64,000 nucleotides of DNA from CAYWXK01 sp964462515 (lineage in GTDB: Bacteria > Planctomycetota > Phycisphaerae > Sedimentisphaerales > Anaerobacaceae): the NCBI GenBank assembly GCA_964462515.1, contig CAYWXK010000003.1, positions 78,792 through 142,791 of the forward strand, in the 5' to 3' direction. A model generated the notes under the pieces. That model made no database searches. It worked only from the letters and a program-made list of their open reading frames with translations, and had not been told where the DNA came from. Each line of letters begins with the position of its first letter. Position 1 is the first letter of the stretch. Position numbers and translations under genes: made by a program. Positions 8,781 through 17,329 of this stretch are shown piece after piece.

Positions 8781-8952
8781 TTGAAAAACAGGATTGATTT
8801 GTTTTGCTGCCGTTCAATAATACAGCTTACAGGAACGCAAAATTCAAAATGTAAAACTTTAATACGTCTTTTGTCATTTTGAGTTTTGCATTTTAATCCG
8901 CCAGACGTGCGGCGGATTAATCTTTGATTTGACTTAGCAGGAGATAGTATCA

Positions 8953-10425
8953 ATGAATAGCACATTCACGGATGAAATAAGTGCTATCGCCGAAGCTATT
9001 GCCGAGAAGGTTGGGCCGCAGAAGTTTCAAATCTGGTTCAAAAACTCGACGAAGCTGTCGCTTGCAGGCGAATATCTGAAAGTTGGCGTGCCGAACCTTT
9101 TTATAGCGAGCTGGATTGAAAACCATTTTCTTAATGAAATCAGCCAGGCGGTTCACGCGGTTATCGGCAAAGTCCCGAAGATCACCTTTACAGTTGACCC
9201 GGAGCTGGTTGGAAGCCTGATGGCAGCCAAAAACGGGCAAATGAAACTGCCGACGCAGGCGGTAGGAAAGGGGCACGGTCAGGTTTTGCGAGCAGGCGAT
9301 AAATTACGGCAGAGTCCAGGCAGGAAGCTAAAGCTGACCCTTGACACATTTGTTGTCGGCTCATCGAACGAATTGGCATACAATGCCGCCAAGGTGGTCG
9401 TTAATGAAGAGCAAAGTCCATTCAATCCGCTGTTTATTCACGGCGGTTACGGTGTCGGCAAAACACATTTACTGCAGGGGATTTGCAACGCAGTAGCTCA
9501 GAAGCGGCCGAACGTTAATTGGCTGTATCTATCGGCGGAAGAATTTGCAAATCAGTTCGTGCTGTCTTTGAAAACAAAAAAGCTGGAGGTCTTTAGACGG
9601 CGGATGCGAGAAACAGATTTATTGGCTATTGACGATATTCACTTTTTATCCAGCAAGCCTTCAACGCAGGAGGAATTCCTGCATACCTTCAATTCAATCA
9701 GTATTGCAGGTAAGCAGGTTGTGCTCGCTTCGGATGCTCATCCTAAAATGATAGGGCAGTTGTCTGAAAAGTTAGTCAACCGGTTTGTGTCGGGAATGGT
9801 CGTTAAGATTGACCCGCCGGATTTTAACACTCGTTGTAAAATCTGCAGACAATACGCAGCAGCTACGATGGGTTCTGCCTTTGGTGATAAACTATGGAAC
9901 GCAAGAGCCAGAGAGCCTATATCTGAAGATGTGATAAGATACATTGCCGAGAACCTGCGAACAAATGTCCGGGAGCTGGAGGGTGCTGTGCTAAAGCTAA
10001 TCGCATACTCTGCCCTGCAAAATGAAAAAATCACTTTAAGTATGACTCAAACGGTTCTTACAGAAAATCTGGCAAGGATGGACCCGATTGTCCACGTATC
10101 AGACATCGAAGCTGCGGTCGCAAGCTATTTTGGCATAACACCTTCAACCATACATTCATCCAAAAAAGACAGGACCGCAGCTTTGGCCCGGCATTTCAGT
10201 ATGTATCTGACCAGAAGGCATACAAAAATGTCATCTTCGGAAATAGGCAGATTTATGGGTAATAAAAACCACGCCACCGTTCTTCTGGCCTGTAAAAAGG
10301 TCGAGGAATTAATAAAACAGGATACAGAGCTTCACTGGCAGGGGCCGACCGGCAACAAGGTAGTCAAAGCCAGAGCTATTCTTTCCCAGCTTGAAGCAAG
10401 CATCTACTGCTCGGTTTCATCTTAG
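8953..10425 (+). CDS. dnaA: Chromosomal replication initiator protein DnaA
   Basis: 490 aa AAA+ initiator. Domain I (about 1-85) binds helicase or loader partners, and domain II is a short linker. The AAA+ core has Walker A GGYGVGKT (164-171), Walker B LLAIDDIHFLSS, and the sensor region NRFVSGMVVKID. The C-terminal helix-turn-helix of domain IV carries a DnaA signature-like segment (SSSEIGRFMGNKNHATVLLA), which recognises DnaA boxes. The usual neighbours dnaN, recF and gyrB are absent, as is common in planctomycetes. GGAG lies 11 bases before the ATG. Confidence 0.96.
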   Translation: MNSTFTDEISAIAEAIAEKVGPQKFQIWFKNSTKLSLAGEYLKVGVPNLFIASWIENHFLNEISQAVHAVIGKVPKITFTVDPELVGSLMAAKNGQMKLPTQAVGKGHGQVLRAGDKLRQSPGRKLKLTLDTFVVGSSNELAYNAAKVVVNEEQSPFNPLFIHGGYGVGKTHLLQGICNAVAQKRPNVNWLYLSAEEFANQFVLSLKTKKLEVFRRRMRETDLLAIDDIHFLSSKPSTQEEFLHTFNSISIAGKQVVLASDAHPKMIGQLSEKLVNRFVSGMVVKIDPPDFNTRCKICRQYAAATMGSAFGDKLWNARAREPISEDVIRYIAENLRTNVRELEGAVLKLIAYSALQNEKITLSMTQTVLTENLARMDPIVHVSDIEAAVASYFGITPSTIHSSKKDRTAALARHFSMYLTRRHTKMSSSEIGRFMGNKNHATVLLACKKVEELIKQDTELHWQGPTGNKVVKARAILSQLEASIYCSVSS

Positions 10426-10470
10426 TTGATGGACTGCCGAGTTGATTTTAAGAGAAAAAGCACTTTACAA

Positions 10471-10599
10471 ATGAGAAAGTTGCACCCCATAAAGGCAAGT
10501 TTGAAGGTCATATTTGATATTGCGGTTCTTATCGCGTTGATTATACCGGCTTCTATGGTGAGGGCGCCTATTACAGAATCGCCGCGGCAACTTGATTAA
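10471..10599 (+). CDS. Possible 42-residue membrane peptide
   Basis: A short open frame after dnaA encodes a basic N-terminus, one hydrophobic stretch (VIFDIAVLIALIIPASMV) and a polar tail. No Shine-Dalgarno sequence is evident. It could be a small membrane peptide, the truncated start of a lost gene, or chance. Confidence 0.2.
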   Translation: MRKLHPIKASLKVIFDIAVLIALIIPASMVRAPITESPRQLD

Positions 10600-10660
10600 A
10601 AACGGGGCACCGGAACTGTTTGGAGAATTAAAAAAGGAGGCAACCGGTGTCCCGGGATAA

Positions 10661-10702
10661 TGGGCGGTAGAGGACTTGAACCTCTGACCTCCTGAGTGTC
10701 GA
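10661..10702 (-). repeat. Displaced tRNA-Val 3' half (att-like repeat, left end of island)
   Basis: These 42 bases match the anticodon-loop-to-discriminator part of the intact tRNA at 16011-16084, in the same orientation. Similarity stops abruptly in the anticodon loop (TCGACAC). The T stem differs by a compensated pair (AGAGG/CCTCT here, ACAGG/CCTGT in the intact gene), so this piece came from a different functional tRNA and is not a decayed copy of its neighbour. This is the expected mark of integration at a tRNA 3' end. Confidence 0.7.
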
Positions 10703-10772
10703 AAAGCGCCTCCAGTTCTAAAATCTTGTCAAATATAGACTTATGTTGCTTATTTTGGCGTAAAAACTGATT

Positions 10773-10860
10773 GCATACTGGGTGCATACTGGCTGCATAC
10801 TGGCTACACACTCAAAACCGACTGAAACTTTACGCTATTTTTACGCTCCAGAGGCATTTT
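10773..10860. repeat. 11-bp iterons and flank, left island end
   Basis: Four units with an exact 11-base period (GCATACTGGGT, GCATACTGGCT, GCATACTGGCT, ACACACTCAAA) lead into ACCGACTGAA and a TTTACGC-rich flank. A matching block in the same orientation lies at 15862-15939. Both blocks are beside the tRNA-derived repeats, like integrase arm-type sites. The remaining spacer to 11053 holds nothing recognisable. Confidence 0.65.
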
Positions 10861-11053
10861 AGTTTTGTTAAGCATATTGAAAAGCCGAGAACAATTGAAA
10901 ATAAAAACAAATGACCAGACGAGAAAATATAATAAAAATGTTGTTAACCAACTGGAGCTAAATCAGAAATGTATCTCTTACTAATTAGTACTACTTTTGC
11001 TGACGAGGTACACCAACAAGTGATTATGTTTTAAAGACTGTTCCTTGAAGAAG

Positions 11054-12526
11054 ATGAAATACGACATTTTGGTTTTTGTTGTATGCTTTCTATTGGCAAA
11101 CGGGTTGCTAGCGAAAGTCCTTGATGCCAAATCTACATTCAGGTCATATGAAATTAAGTCAGACTATAAGGAAATATTGTTCTCTGATTTCGATGGGGAT
11201 GGACTTGATGATATTATCTTAATTAACGAGCCGAATATTGTCTTCTTCTTTCAAGACTCCAAGGATGGTTTCACCAAAGCCCCGAATCTGGTTTATTCAC
11301 TTGAAAATAGACCATCGGTTATTTGGCCAGCAAGACTTGATAATAGGCTGGGACAGGATATCCTTGTGATGACCAATGAAGGAGTAGATTCACTAAGTTT
11401 CGTTGATAGAACCAAACCTCCTGTCAAGGCTAAGCTCATCAATCAACAAACAATAGTCCCTGAAAAGTGTGAAGGATCTGCGGTTGTTTCTTTCACCTTA
11501 TCCGCAAACACTGCAAAAGAATTTCCTCTTGTATTCATTCCTACAGAAAACGAATTGCAAATCTGGAGATATGACGAGCAATGGCACTGCATTGATTCGT
11601 TACAGGGTATTCCTGAAGCTCGTATTTGGGGACCATATAAAACAGCTGGCTATACAAAACAATTTTGGCTTAACATCAATATTGCTGATTTGAACGGAGA
11701 TGGCTTAGGAGACCTGGTTATATGTGAAGAAAATAACGGAAAGATGGTGTTCAAAGTTTATCCTCAAAAACAGGATGGTTCTTTTGCATTAAAACCTTTT
11801 CAGTCTTTCGAAGATGAATGGAATTGGCGAACATGGATATGTCTCCAGGACATCAACAAAGATGGCTGGGTTGATGTTATCAAAAACAAATGGCTTGAAG
11901 AACCATGGTTCATTCCCGGAACGTATTCTGGAAAAGTTGTGGTTCAGATTTTAATTTCTGACGAGAATGGGAATATTGCAGATAAACCAACATTTACTTT
12001 TCGTAAAAATGATTGGATTTCTTCAATCCCGATTGTTGATGTCGATGGTGATGGTTTTATTGACTTGGTATTAGGCTATAGCTTATTTGACGGTAGAGAA
12101 GGGGTAAGGAAGACCATTACTGCCAAAAAATTCGACCATAGTCTTAGAATTCATTTTCATCATAATGAAGGTTTCCGAGAAAAGCCGGATTTTCAAAAAG
12201 ATGTGATTATCCAACTCGAACATTATGGTTTGCATTTTAACTGGTCTCGAAGAGACTACTTAGAGACACTAATAAGCATTGAAGGCGATTTTAACGGTGA
12301 TGGACGTAAAGACCTGCTTGTAAAAGATGAAGAGGACAAAGCCTCAGTGTATTTCTTTATCTCAAGAGAACAAGGGTTCAGCAATAAACCTGATATTCAA
12401 TTTAACAATATCGGGCAGGTAGAACAGTTTACTACCAAGGATCTAAACAACGATGGCATCAGTGACCTTGTAGTTTTAAGCCGAAAGAAAGATACGTTCA
12501 AGATTTTTCTTAGCAAAAGAAAATAG
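11054..12526 (+). CDS. Secreted FG-GAP/VCBS repeat protein, paralogue 1
   Basis: About 490 aa with an N-terminal signal peptide (hydrophobic FVVCFLLANGLLA), so probably exported. At least six calcium-binding-type D-x-D/N-x-D-G-x-x-D loops are spaced along the chain (for example DFDGDGLDD, DLNGDGLGD, DVDGDGFID, DFNGDGRKD, DLNNDGISD), the mark of FG-GAP beta-propeller blades. No enzymatic domain is apparent, so it may bind ligands or act at the surface. The ATG at 11054 is chosen over a TTG at 11045; neither has a strong ribosome site. It is followed 3 bases later by a paralogue and then by ABC transporter genes. Confidence 0.8.
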   Translation: MKYDILVFVVCFLLANGLLAKVLDAKSTFRSYEIKSDYKEILFSDFDGDGLDDIILINEPNIVFFFQDSKDGFTKAPNLVYSLENRPSVIWPARLDNRLGQDILVMTNEGVDSLSFVDRTKPPVKAKLINQQTIVPEKCEGSAVVSFTLSANTAKEFPLVFIPTENELQIWRYDEQWHCIDSLQGIPEARIWGPYKTAGYTKQFWLNINIADLNGDGLGDLVICEENNGKMVFKVYPQKQDGSFALKPFQSFEDEWNWRTWICLQDINKDGWVDVIKNKWLEEPWFIPGTYSGKVVVQILISDENGNIADKPTFTFRKNDWISSIPIVDVDGDGFIDLVLGYSLFDGREGVRKTITAKKFDHSLRIHFHHNEGFREKPDFQKDVIIQLEHYGLHFNWSRRDYLETLISIEGDFNGDGRKDLLVKDEEDKASVYFFISREQGFSNKPDIQFNNIGQVEQFTTKDLNNDGISDLVVLSRKKDTFKIFLSKRK

Positions 12527-12529
12527 ATA

Positions 12530-13993
12530 ATGCAAAATTGCATAGCAAAAACTTTTGTTTTACTCTTACTCTCTGGCTTTGTTCATGCCGAAGAAACTCC
12601 GATGTTTAAGAAGCAAATCATTCAAGTGCCAATGAATACAGTGGATTGGGTCGGGCCTTACTGGAAAGATATCAACAAAGATGGCCTCATAGATCTCTTG
12701 GTTCTTGTCCAAAATGAAAAGAAAGTTTTTACTTATGTTCAGGGTAGTTCCGGTTTTCCAGAAACTCCGACCCAAACCATCACACTCCCACCGGCTACAA
12801 TGTGGATTACTCTGCTCGACGTCAATGAACATCTTAGCGACGAAATGTTAATTTCGACATCAGAGGGGCTTGTTTGCTACTGTCAGAATAATGGGGTTTT
12901 TGAAATAAAACCTGAAAAGCTTATTGAGGCCGAACAAATAGTCCCACGAAACCACCCACCAATTATTATTGCCCCCAATAAATGGCCGGAAGGTTCGAAA
13001 AATACCATCCCTATAATATTCATGGATCATAGCGTTATCTACAAGGTCAACGAAAGTTATCAACTTAAGCCTATTGGAACAATCGAGCACGAATTCAAAA
13101 AATCTATCGACAAGGATAATTGGAATAGTTGGAACATCGGTTCAAAGAAATCCGAACAGCTTCGCATAAGGACAGTAGCACAAGAAAAAATAGAAACCAA
13201 TAAGGGAGAAGAACCAAAAAAAGAAAATGAATACATTGAGAAAACCATTGAAAAGATTGAAAAAAATAGTCAGTGGTGGGGAAACCAAGCTATAGAGGAA
13301 AAGGATATAAATGCTGATGGAAGCAAAGATTTAGTTTTGTGGTATTCCACCGGATACATAGAGGTAAAAACAACTGTTATCGTATTTATCCGGCAGAAAA
13401 ATGGCAAACTGCCCGAAAAACCTAACCAGATTCTTAGGTTTAGCGGAATGCCGATAAACTTCAATAACCAAAGCAGCAGTGTTTCATTGTTTTATGATAT
13501 TGATAATGATGGTTTCCTGGAAATTGTTCTTGCTGAGTTAAAAACTAAGCCTATTTCGGCAAGCAGTTTTGTAGAAGTGGCGGTTTCAAAAGGCATAGAT
13601 TGGATACTTTCGATAAGACAGTTCAAAAACCCCAAAGGATACTCAAATGATGCTGATTTTAAATTGGACGTTACGACAGCACTGCCAACAAGTAGATGGA
13701 TTGAGGATTTAATAGCTCTTAAGGGAGATTTCAACGCGGACGGCCGTACAGATTTTATAGTTAGACGGAGTCCGACTCAATGTGATATATACATCAGTTC
13801 TTCGAACAGTAAATTTTATGAGCCACAGCCTAAATTACAGCTGCAGATTCCATCTGAAGGAAGAATGTTTGTGGAAGACCTTAATGGTGATGGCATATCC
13901 GACATTTATGTTATAGATTATGAAAAGGGACAAATAACTGTGTTTCTATCCGAACCTTTGAAGAAGAAAGGTGCTTTTAGTGAATCACGATGA
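12530..13993 (+). CDS. Secreted FG-GAP/VCBS repeat protein, paralogue 2
   Basis: 487 aa with a signal peptide ending near HA-EE (about residue 20). The layout matches the preceding gene, with loops such as DINKDGLID, DINADGSKD, DIDNDGFLE, DFNADGRTD and DLNGDGISD. A Glu/Lys-rich segment around 215-245 (NKGEEPKKE, IEKTIEKIEK) is unique to this copy and may be a flexible insert. The two proteins share architecture rather than close sequence, suggesting an old duplication. The 3' end overlaps the next gene, so four genes form one operon. Confidence 0.8.
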   Translation: MQNCIAKTFVLLLLSGFVHAEETPMFKKQIIQVPMNTVDWVGPYWKDINKDGLIDLLVLVQNEKKVFTYVQGSSGFPETPTQTITLPPATMWITLLDVNEHLSDEMLISTSEGLVCYCQNNGVFEIKPEKLIEAEQIVPRNHPPIIIAPNKWPEGSKNTIPIIFMDHSVIYKVNESYQLKPIGTIEHEFKKSIDKDNWNSWNIGSKKSEQLRIRTVAQEKIETNKGEEPKKENEYIEKTIEKIEKNSQWWGNQAIEEKDINADGSKDLVLWYSTGYIEVKTTVIVFIRQKNGKLPEKPNQILRFSGMPINFNNQSSSVSLFYDIDNDGFLEIVLAELKTKPISASSFVEVAVSKGIDWILSIRQFKNPKGYSNDADFKLDVTTALPTSRWIEDLIALKGDFNADGRTDFIVRRSPTQCDIYISSSNSKFYEPQPKLQLQIPSEGRMFVEDLNGDGISDIYVIDYEKGQITVFLSEPLKKKGAFSESR

Positions 13994-14909
13994 TATAGCT
14001 CTACGGTTGGATGATGTCTGCAAGTCGTTTGGTAGAATCCGAGCGGTAGATCATTTGTCTATAGAAGTGCATCCCGGAGAAATGGTTGGGTTCCTTGGCC
14101 CCAACGGAGCAGGCAAAAGTACAGCCCTTTACATGGCTTCCAGGCTCGTCCGTCCTTCAGCAGGTAAAATAGAAATATTCGGTCACGATGTATGGAAGGA
14201 CTTCAAAGAAGCGATCCGTTATGTCGGCATTATGGCAGAAATGCCCTCATTTTATGAATATCTTTCAGCTCGCAAGAATCTTGAATTGATAGCGAGATTA
14301 CGGTTTGATGCCAACAGGAGCCAAATTGACGCAATTCTTGAAAAAATAGGGCTTTTTGAAAGGCGTAACGATAAGGTTGCTACATATTCGCATGGTATGA
14401 AACAAAGGCTTGGCCTTGGTATGGCGTTAATTGGCAGCCCAAAGTTGCTGATTCTCGATGAGCCGACAAATGGTATGGACCCGGAGGGAACCCGTGAGAT
14501 ATTAAATTTCTTGAAAGAAAAAATAACGAATGATGGTCTAACTGTGTTTATATCCAGCCACCTTCTCTATGAAGTTGAAGAATATTGTGACAGGGTTTTT
14601 GTGATTAACCACGGCAGGCTAATTGCTTCGGGGAAAGTAAAGGAAATCCTGGCACCACATGAAAATGTGTTACATGTTACTTTCCACGACACAACTGTTA
14701 ACATCGAGTCACTTTTGCATGAGGATGGAATAGAACTTGTGGAAAGCCTGTCGAATAATTCAGTTGTGATAACGCTAAAAAATCGAGATTCTGTTTGGCT
14801 CAATAAGCTTCTGTTGAACCGAGGCTATAAGGTTTCGGCCCTTACTCCCAAGCAAAAGACTTTGAAAGAATTTTTCCTTTCGGTAACAGGAGAAAATAAC
14901 AATGCCTAA
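13980..14909 (+). CDS. ABC transporter ATP-binding protein
   Basis: About 309 aa nucleotide-binding subunit of an ABC-2 type exporter. It shows Walker A GPNGAGKST, the signature TYSHGMKQRLGLG, Walker B LLILDEPTNGMDP and the switch-His region ISSHLLYEVEE. A C-terminal extension (about 220-309) is typical of the CcmA/drug-resistance subfamily. A GTG at 13980 with AAGGTG just upstream is chosen; a GTG at 13971 is also possible. It overlaps both neighbours (paralogue 2 upstream, permease downstream by 8 bases), so translation is probably coupled. Substrate unknown. Confidence 0.93.
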   Translation: MNHDDIALRLDDVCKSFGRIRAVDHLSIEVHPGEMVGFLGPNGAGKSTALYMASRLVRPSAGKIEIFGHDVWKDFKEAIRYVGIMAEMPSFYEYLSARKNLELIARLRFDANRSQIDAILEKIGLFERRNDKVATYSHGMKQRLGLGMALIGSPKLLILDEPTNGMDPEGTREILNFLKEKITNDGLTVFISSHLLYEVEEYCDRVFVINHGRLIASGKVKEILAPHENVLHVTFHDTTVNIESLLHEDGIELVESLSNNSVVITLKNRDSVWLNKLLLNRGYKVSALTPKQKTLKEFFLSVTGENNNA

Positions 14910-15696
14910 TATGGTAATGCCTCTTTTGCATAATGAGGTAACCAAAGCCATACGTACCAAGTTACCTTATTTTGGCCTTTTTGCAGCATCTTTGGTTTGT
15001 CTTCTTGCTTTTGTTGTAACCAGGGAAACAGGTGGACAAAACCTCAATGCATGGGGATATATAAGTCTGTCAATGCAATTAGTTTTTACCGATATCGGTC
15101 TGATATTTATAGCCATATTTTCTGCTATGCTTATTGCAGAAGAAACAGGTTTTCGTACAGTTCGCACGATTTTATCTACTCCGATCTCACGTTGGGAGTT
15201 TTACATGACGAAAGTTTTGACTGGTTTGCTTTATGCAGGTGTTATGTCAATCATTTCTTTGGCCATATCTCTTTGTTTAGGACTACTGAATTATAAATTT
15301 GGTGATGTGACTGATTCGATGGGACTTATATATGGGCAAAAAGAAGTGCTTGGAAATTTCCTTCTTGCTTTCTTTCTGAGTTGGATTCCACTCATGGCTG
15401 TTGTTACCTATGGTGTTTTTATTTCAACAATTGTAAGAAAATCTGGCCAGGCTGTTGCAGTTACAATAGGAACGATTTATGTAATTGATCTTACCAAACA
15501 TATTATCGGCATAGATTCTTATATATTTACAAGGTATATTGGATATTCCTGGCGGGTCTTTAACCAGGTTGCTCAGGGAGTAGACTACCAATGGTCACCT
15601 GAAATCTGGAAGATGGTCACCATGTCACTTATTTACTGTTTTGTAACATTCGCAGCAGGCCTGATCATCTTCGCAAAACGCGACTTCAACGGTTAA
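14902..15696 (+). CDS. ABC-2 type transporter permease
   Basis: 264 aa integral membrane protein with about six hydrophobic helices and the cytoplasmic coupling-helix region EETGFRTVRTILSTPISRWEFYMTK, typical of ABC-2 permeases. It overlaps the ATPase gene and surely pairs with it. With the two FG-GAP genes it completes the cargo of the tRNA-flanked segment; transport or surface display connected with those proteins is conceivable but unproven. Confidence 0.9.
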   Translation: MPNMVMPLLHNEVTKAIRTKLPYFGLFAASLVCLLAFVVTRETGGQNLNAWGYISLSMQLVFTDIGLIFIAIFSAMLIAEETGFRTVRTILSTPISRWEFYMTKVLTGLLYAGVMSIISLAISLCLGLLNYKFGDVTDSMGLIYGQKEVLGNFLLAFFLSWIPLMAVVTYGVFISTIVRKSGQAVAVTIGTIYVIDLTKHIIGIDSYIFTRYIGYSWRVFNQVAQGVDYQWSPEIWKMVTMSLIYCFVTFAAGLIIFAKRDFNG

Positions 15697-15745
15697 AGAA
15701 TGCCATATTGGATCATAATAATAAGTTTGTTATGGCTGTAGCCCC

Positions 15746-15856
15746 TCAGTTCAGCTTCGACTTAAGTACGTCTACACCTTTTTCAATGACCACGTCACGA
15801 CCTGCAGCAATGTCAGCTGGAGTAGGGCTGATTCTAATATCAGGAATAATGCCAAC
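15746..15856 (-). pseudogene. C-terminal remnant of an S41 (carboxyl-terminal processing) peptidase
   Basis: Read on the - strand, about 36 codons encode VGIIPDIRISPTPADIAAGR and then VVIEKGVDVLKSKLN before a stop. This resembles the extreme C-terminus of S41 proteases (G-x-x-P-D, then the -AGRD-xx-hE-ah- tail). No start or catalytic domain remains. It is probably a gene tail cut off by the insertion events at the island's right edge. Confidence 0.5.
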
Positions 15857-15861
15857 TCACT

Positions 15862-15939
15862 ACACACTGGCTACATACTCAATACACACTCAGAACCGAC
15901 TGAAGGTTTACGTTTTTTTTACGCTCAAGGCCATTTTTG
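15862..15939. repeat. 11-bp iterons and flank, right island end
   Basis: Three 11-base units (ACACACTGGCT, ACATACTCAAT, ACACACTCAGA) are followed by ACCGACTGAA and a TTTACG/TTTTACGCTC flank. It aligns directly with 10806-10860 at the other end of the island. About 70 bases separate it from the tRNA 3' end. Confidence 0.65.
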
Positions 15940-16010
15940 GGGGGAAAGTTCCTTCAATCCCTAAAAGAAAAACCCTTGCAACTGATTTGATTACGAGGGT
16001 TTACAAATAA

Positions 16011-16084
16011 TGGGCGGTACAGGACTTGAACCTGTGACCTCCTGCGTGTCGAGCAGGCGCTCTATCCACCTGAGCTAACCGCCC
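16011..16084 (-). tRNA. tRNA-Val (GAC)
   Basis: A 74-base cloverleaf on the - strand: acceptor GGGCGGT/ACCGCCC, D arm GCTC/GAGC, anticodon stem CCTGC/GCAGG with loop TCGACAC, variable loop AGGTC, T arm ACAGG-TTCAAGT-CCTGT, discriminator A, CCA not encoded. Read at standard positions the anticodon is GAC (valine). Position 33 is C rather than the near-universal U, which is odd. Its 3' end faces the island at 10.7-16.0 kb, and a second copy of its 3' half marks the far end. Confidence 0.85.
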
Positions 16085-16275
16085 TTTGGAGCTTTCTTTA
16101 TAGTATGGCTTAAAGAAAGACAAAAATCAAGAATTTTTATGTAAAAGTGTCTTCCCAAAATGGACTTTTTGCTGGAAGGGTATAAGGTCAGATGCCAGCA
16201 TAAGTTGCGGCAAGATTTCACAGCAGAATTTGGGAGTATAGGCGCGTTGAATAAATTTAGTTTAGGCGGCGGTTG

Positions 16276-16782
16276 TCAGTTGAGGTTTCTTCTGATAACG
16301 GCTGCTGCTGAGACGGTTCGCTGGGTGTTACCAGAGCTAACAGTTATGGATATCTGAACGCTTTTGACCTTTGTCAGCGGCCCTTCTGTAACAATCTGCT
16401 TTGTAAAGGCCATAGCGGCAACATTATCACAAAGCACATAATCGCTATCAGTGCTTATATCATTTGTTATTAGATAGAGCTTTTTGTCGGCACTATTGTA
16501 ACGGTAAGTTATATCTTCTCCGCCGGCGGTAATCAGGGAACATTCGTTGTTGGGTGAGTTAGGGTCCACTGCATCTGCCGTCCGAAGTTGAGTTGTTATG
16601 CGGAACAATGCCTGCCGGGCGCCGTTGATTGCTTTGAAAATGTCGTCATTTTCCTGATAATTTATAATCGACGCATTAAACGCGACGGCCACCGCAGCAA
16701 GCAGTATAGCCATCACTGCTAAACCTATCAGCACTTCAACAATGGTAAAACCTTCTGCAAATTTCTTTGTTTTTTTTAACAT
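16276..16782 (-). CDS. Minor prepilin, PilW/GspJ-like
   Basis: 168 aa with a type III signal: a short basic leader ending in Gly, then FTIVEVLIGLAVMAILLAAV with Glu at +5, which is cut and N-methylated by the prepilin peptidase. The globular C-terminal part is beta-rich. Last gene of the pilus operon, 29 bases after the other minor prepilin. Assignment to a particular minor pilin subclass is tentative. The 190 bases between its stop and the tRNA hold no recognisable feature. Confidence 0.85.
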   Translation of the reverse strand: MLKKTKKFAEGFTIVEVLIGLAVMAILLAAVAVAFNASIINYQENDDIFKAINGARQALFRITTQLRTADAVDPNSPNNECSLITAGGEDITYRYNSADKKLYLITNDISTDSDYVLCDNVAAMAFTKQIVTEGPLTKVKSVQISITVSSGNTQRTVSAAAVIRRNLN

Positions 16783-16811
16783 AAATTACTACGCCGAAAG
16801 TGCATTTGTTG

Positions 16812-17285
16812 TCAGTAACGAGCTCGTATCCAGCTGGCTGAGCTAATTTCTTTGTTGTTCAAAAATACCTTTACTGTTACACGGACAAAGGCACTGCTGT
16901 GGTCGCTTACAACCTGTTCAAAATTTGACGCACTGACATTTTCAACAGTAATGCGCTGACTAAACGCCGGGAAGGCGTTTAGGACGGCCCTATCGGCACT
17001 GATTGGCGGGCAGAAATTGGCGCCATCAAAATCGTCCAAATCATCATAGCCGGCAAAGCTCGCCTCTTCCGGTCCAAATGTGGTGGTAGTAGTCTGTGGG
17101 TCAACCACTGCCAATAGCGCGGAGAGCTCTCTTATCTGTTCAATGAGAAACTCAGCGGTTGACAGGTCTGCCCCGGCACCATTGGCTTCTGTGAATGCGC
17201 TGTTGGCAGCAACCAGGGACACAATCGCAAGTCCCACCAAAAGTATTGCAATCAAAACCTCGATAAGCGAAAAACCTTTTTTCAT
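16812..17285 (-). CDS. Minor prepilin, PilV/GspI-like
   Basis: 157 aa with the prepilin leader MKKG and the methylated segment FSLIEVLIAILLVGLAIVSL (Glu +5). The short length and context fit a PilV/GspI-type minor pseudopilin. It lies 44 bases after pilC. Confidence 0.85.
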   Translation of the reverse strand: MKKGFSLIEVLIAILLVGLAIVSLVAANSAFTEANGAGADLSTAEFLIEQIRELSALLAVVDPQTTTTTFGPEEASFAGYDDLDDFDGANFCPPISADRAVLNAFPAFSQRITVENVSASNFEQVVSDHSSAFVRVTVKVFLNNKEISSASWIRARY

Positions 17286-17329
17286 TGTTGATTCCCGATT
17301 TTCAGTTACGGTTTAGAGACGACAATATT

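Noticed and set aside
10596..10811. 71-codon - strand frame containing a QEVRGSSPLPP stretch.
   Set aside because: That peptide is a translation artefact of the tRNA 3' half; the region is better explained as an att-like repeat.
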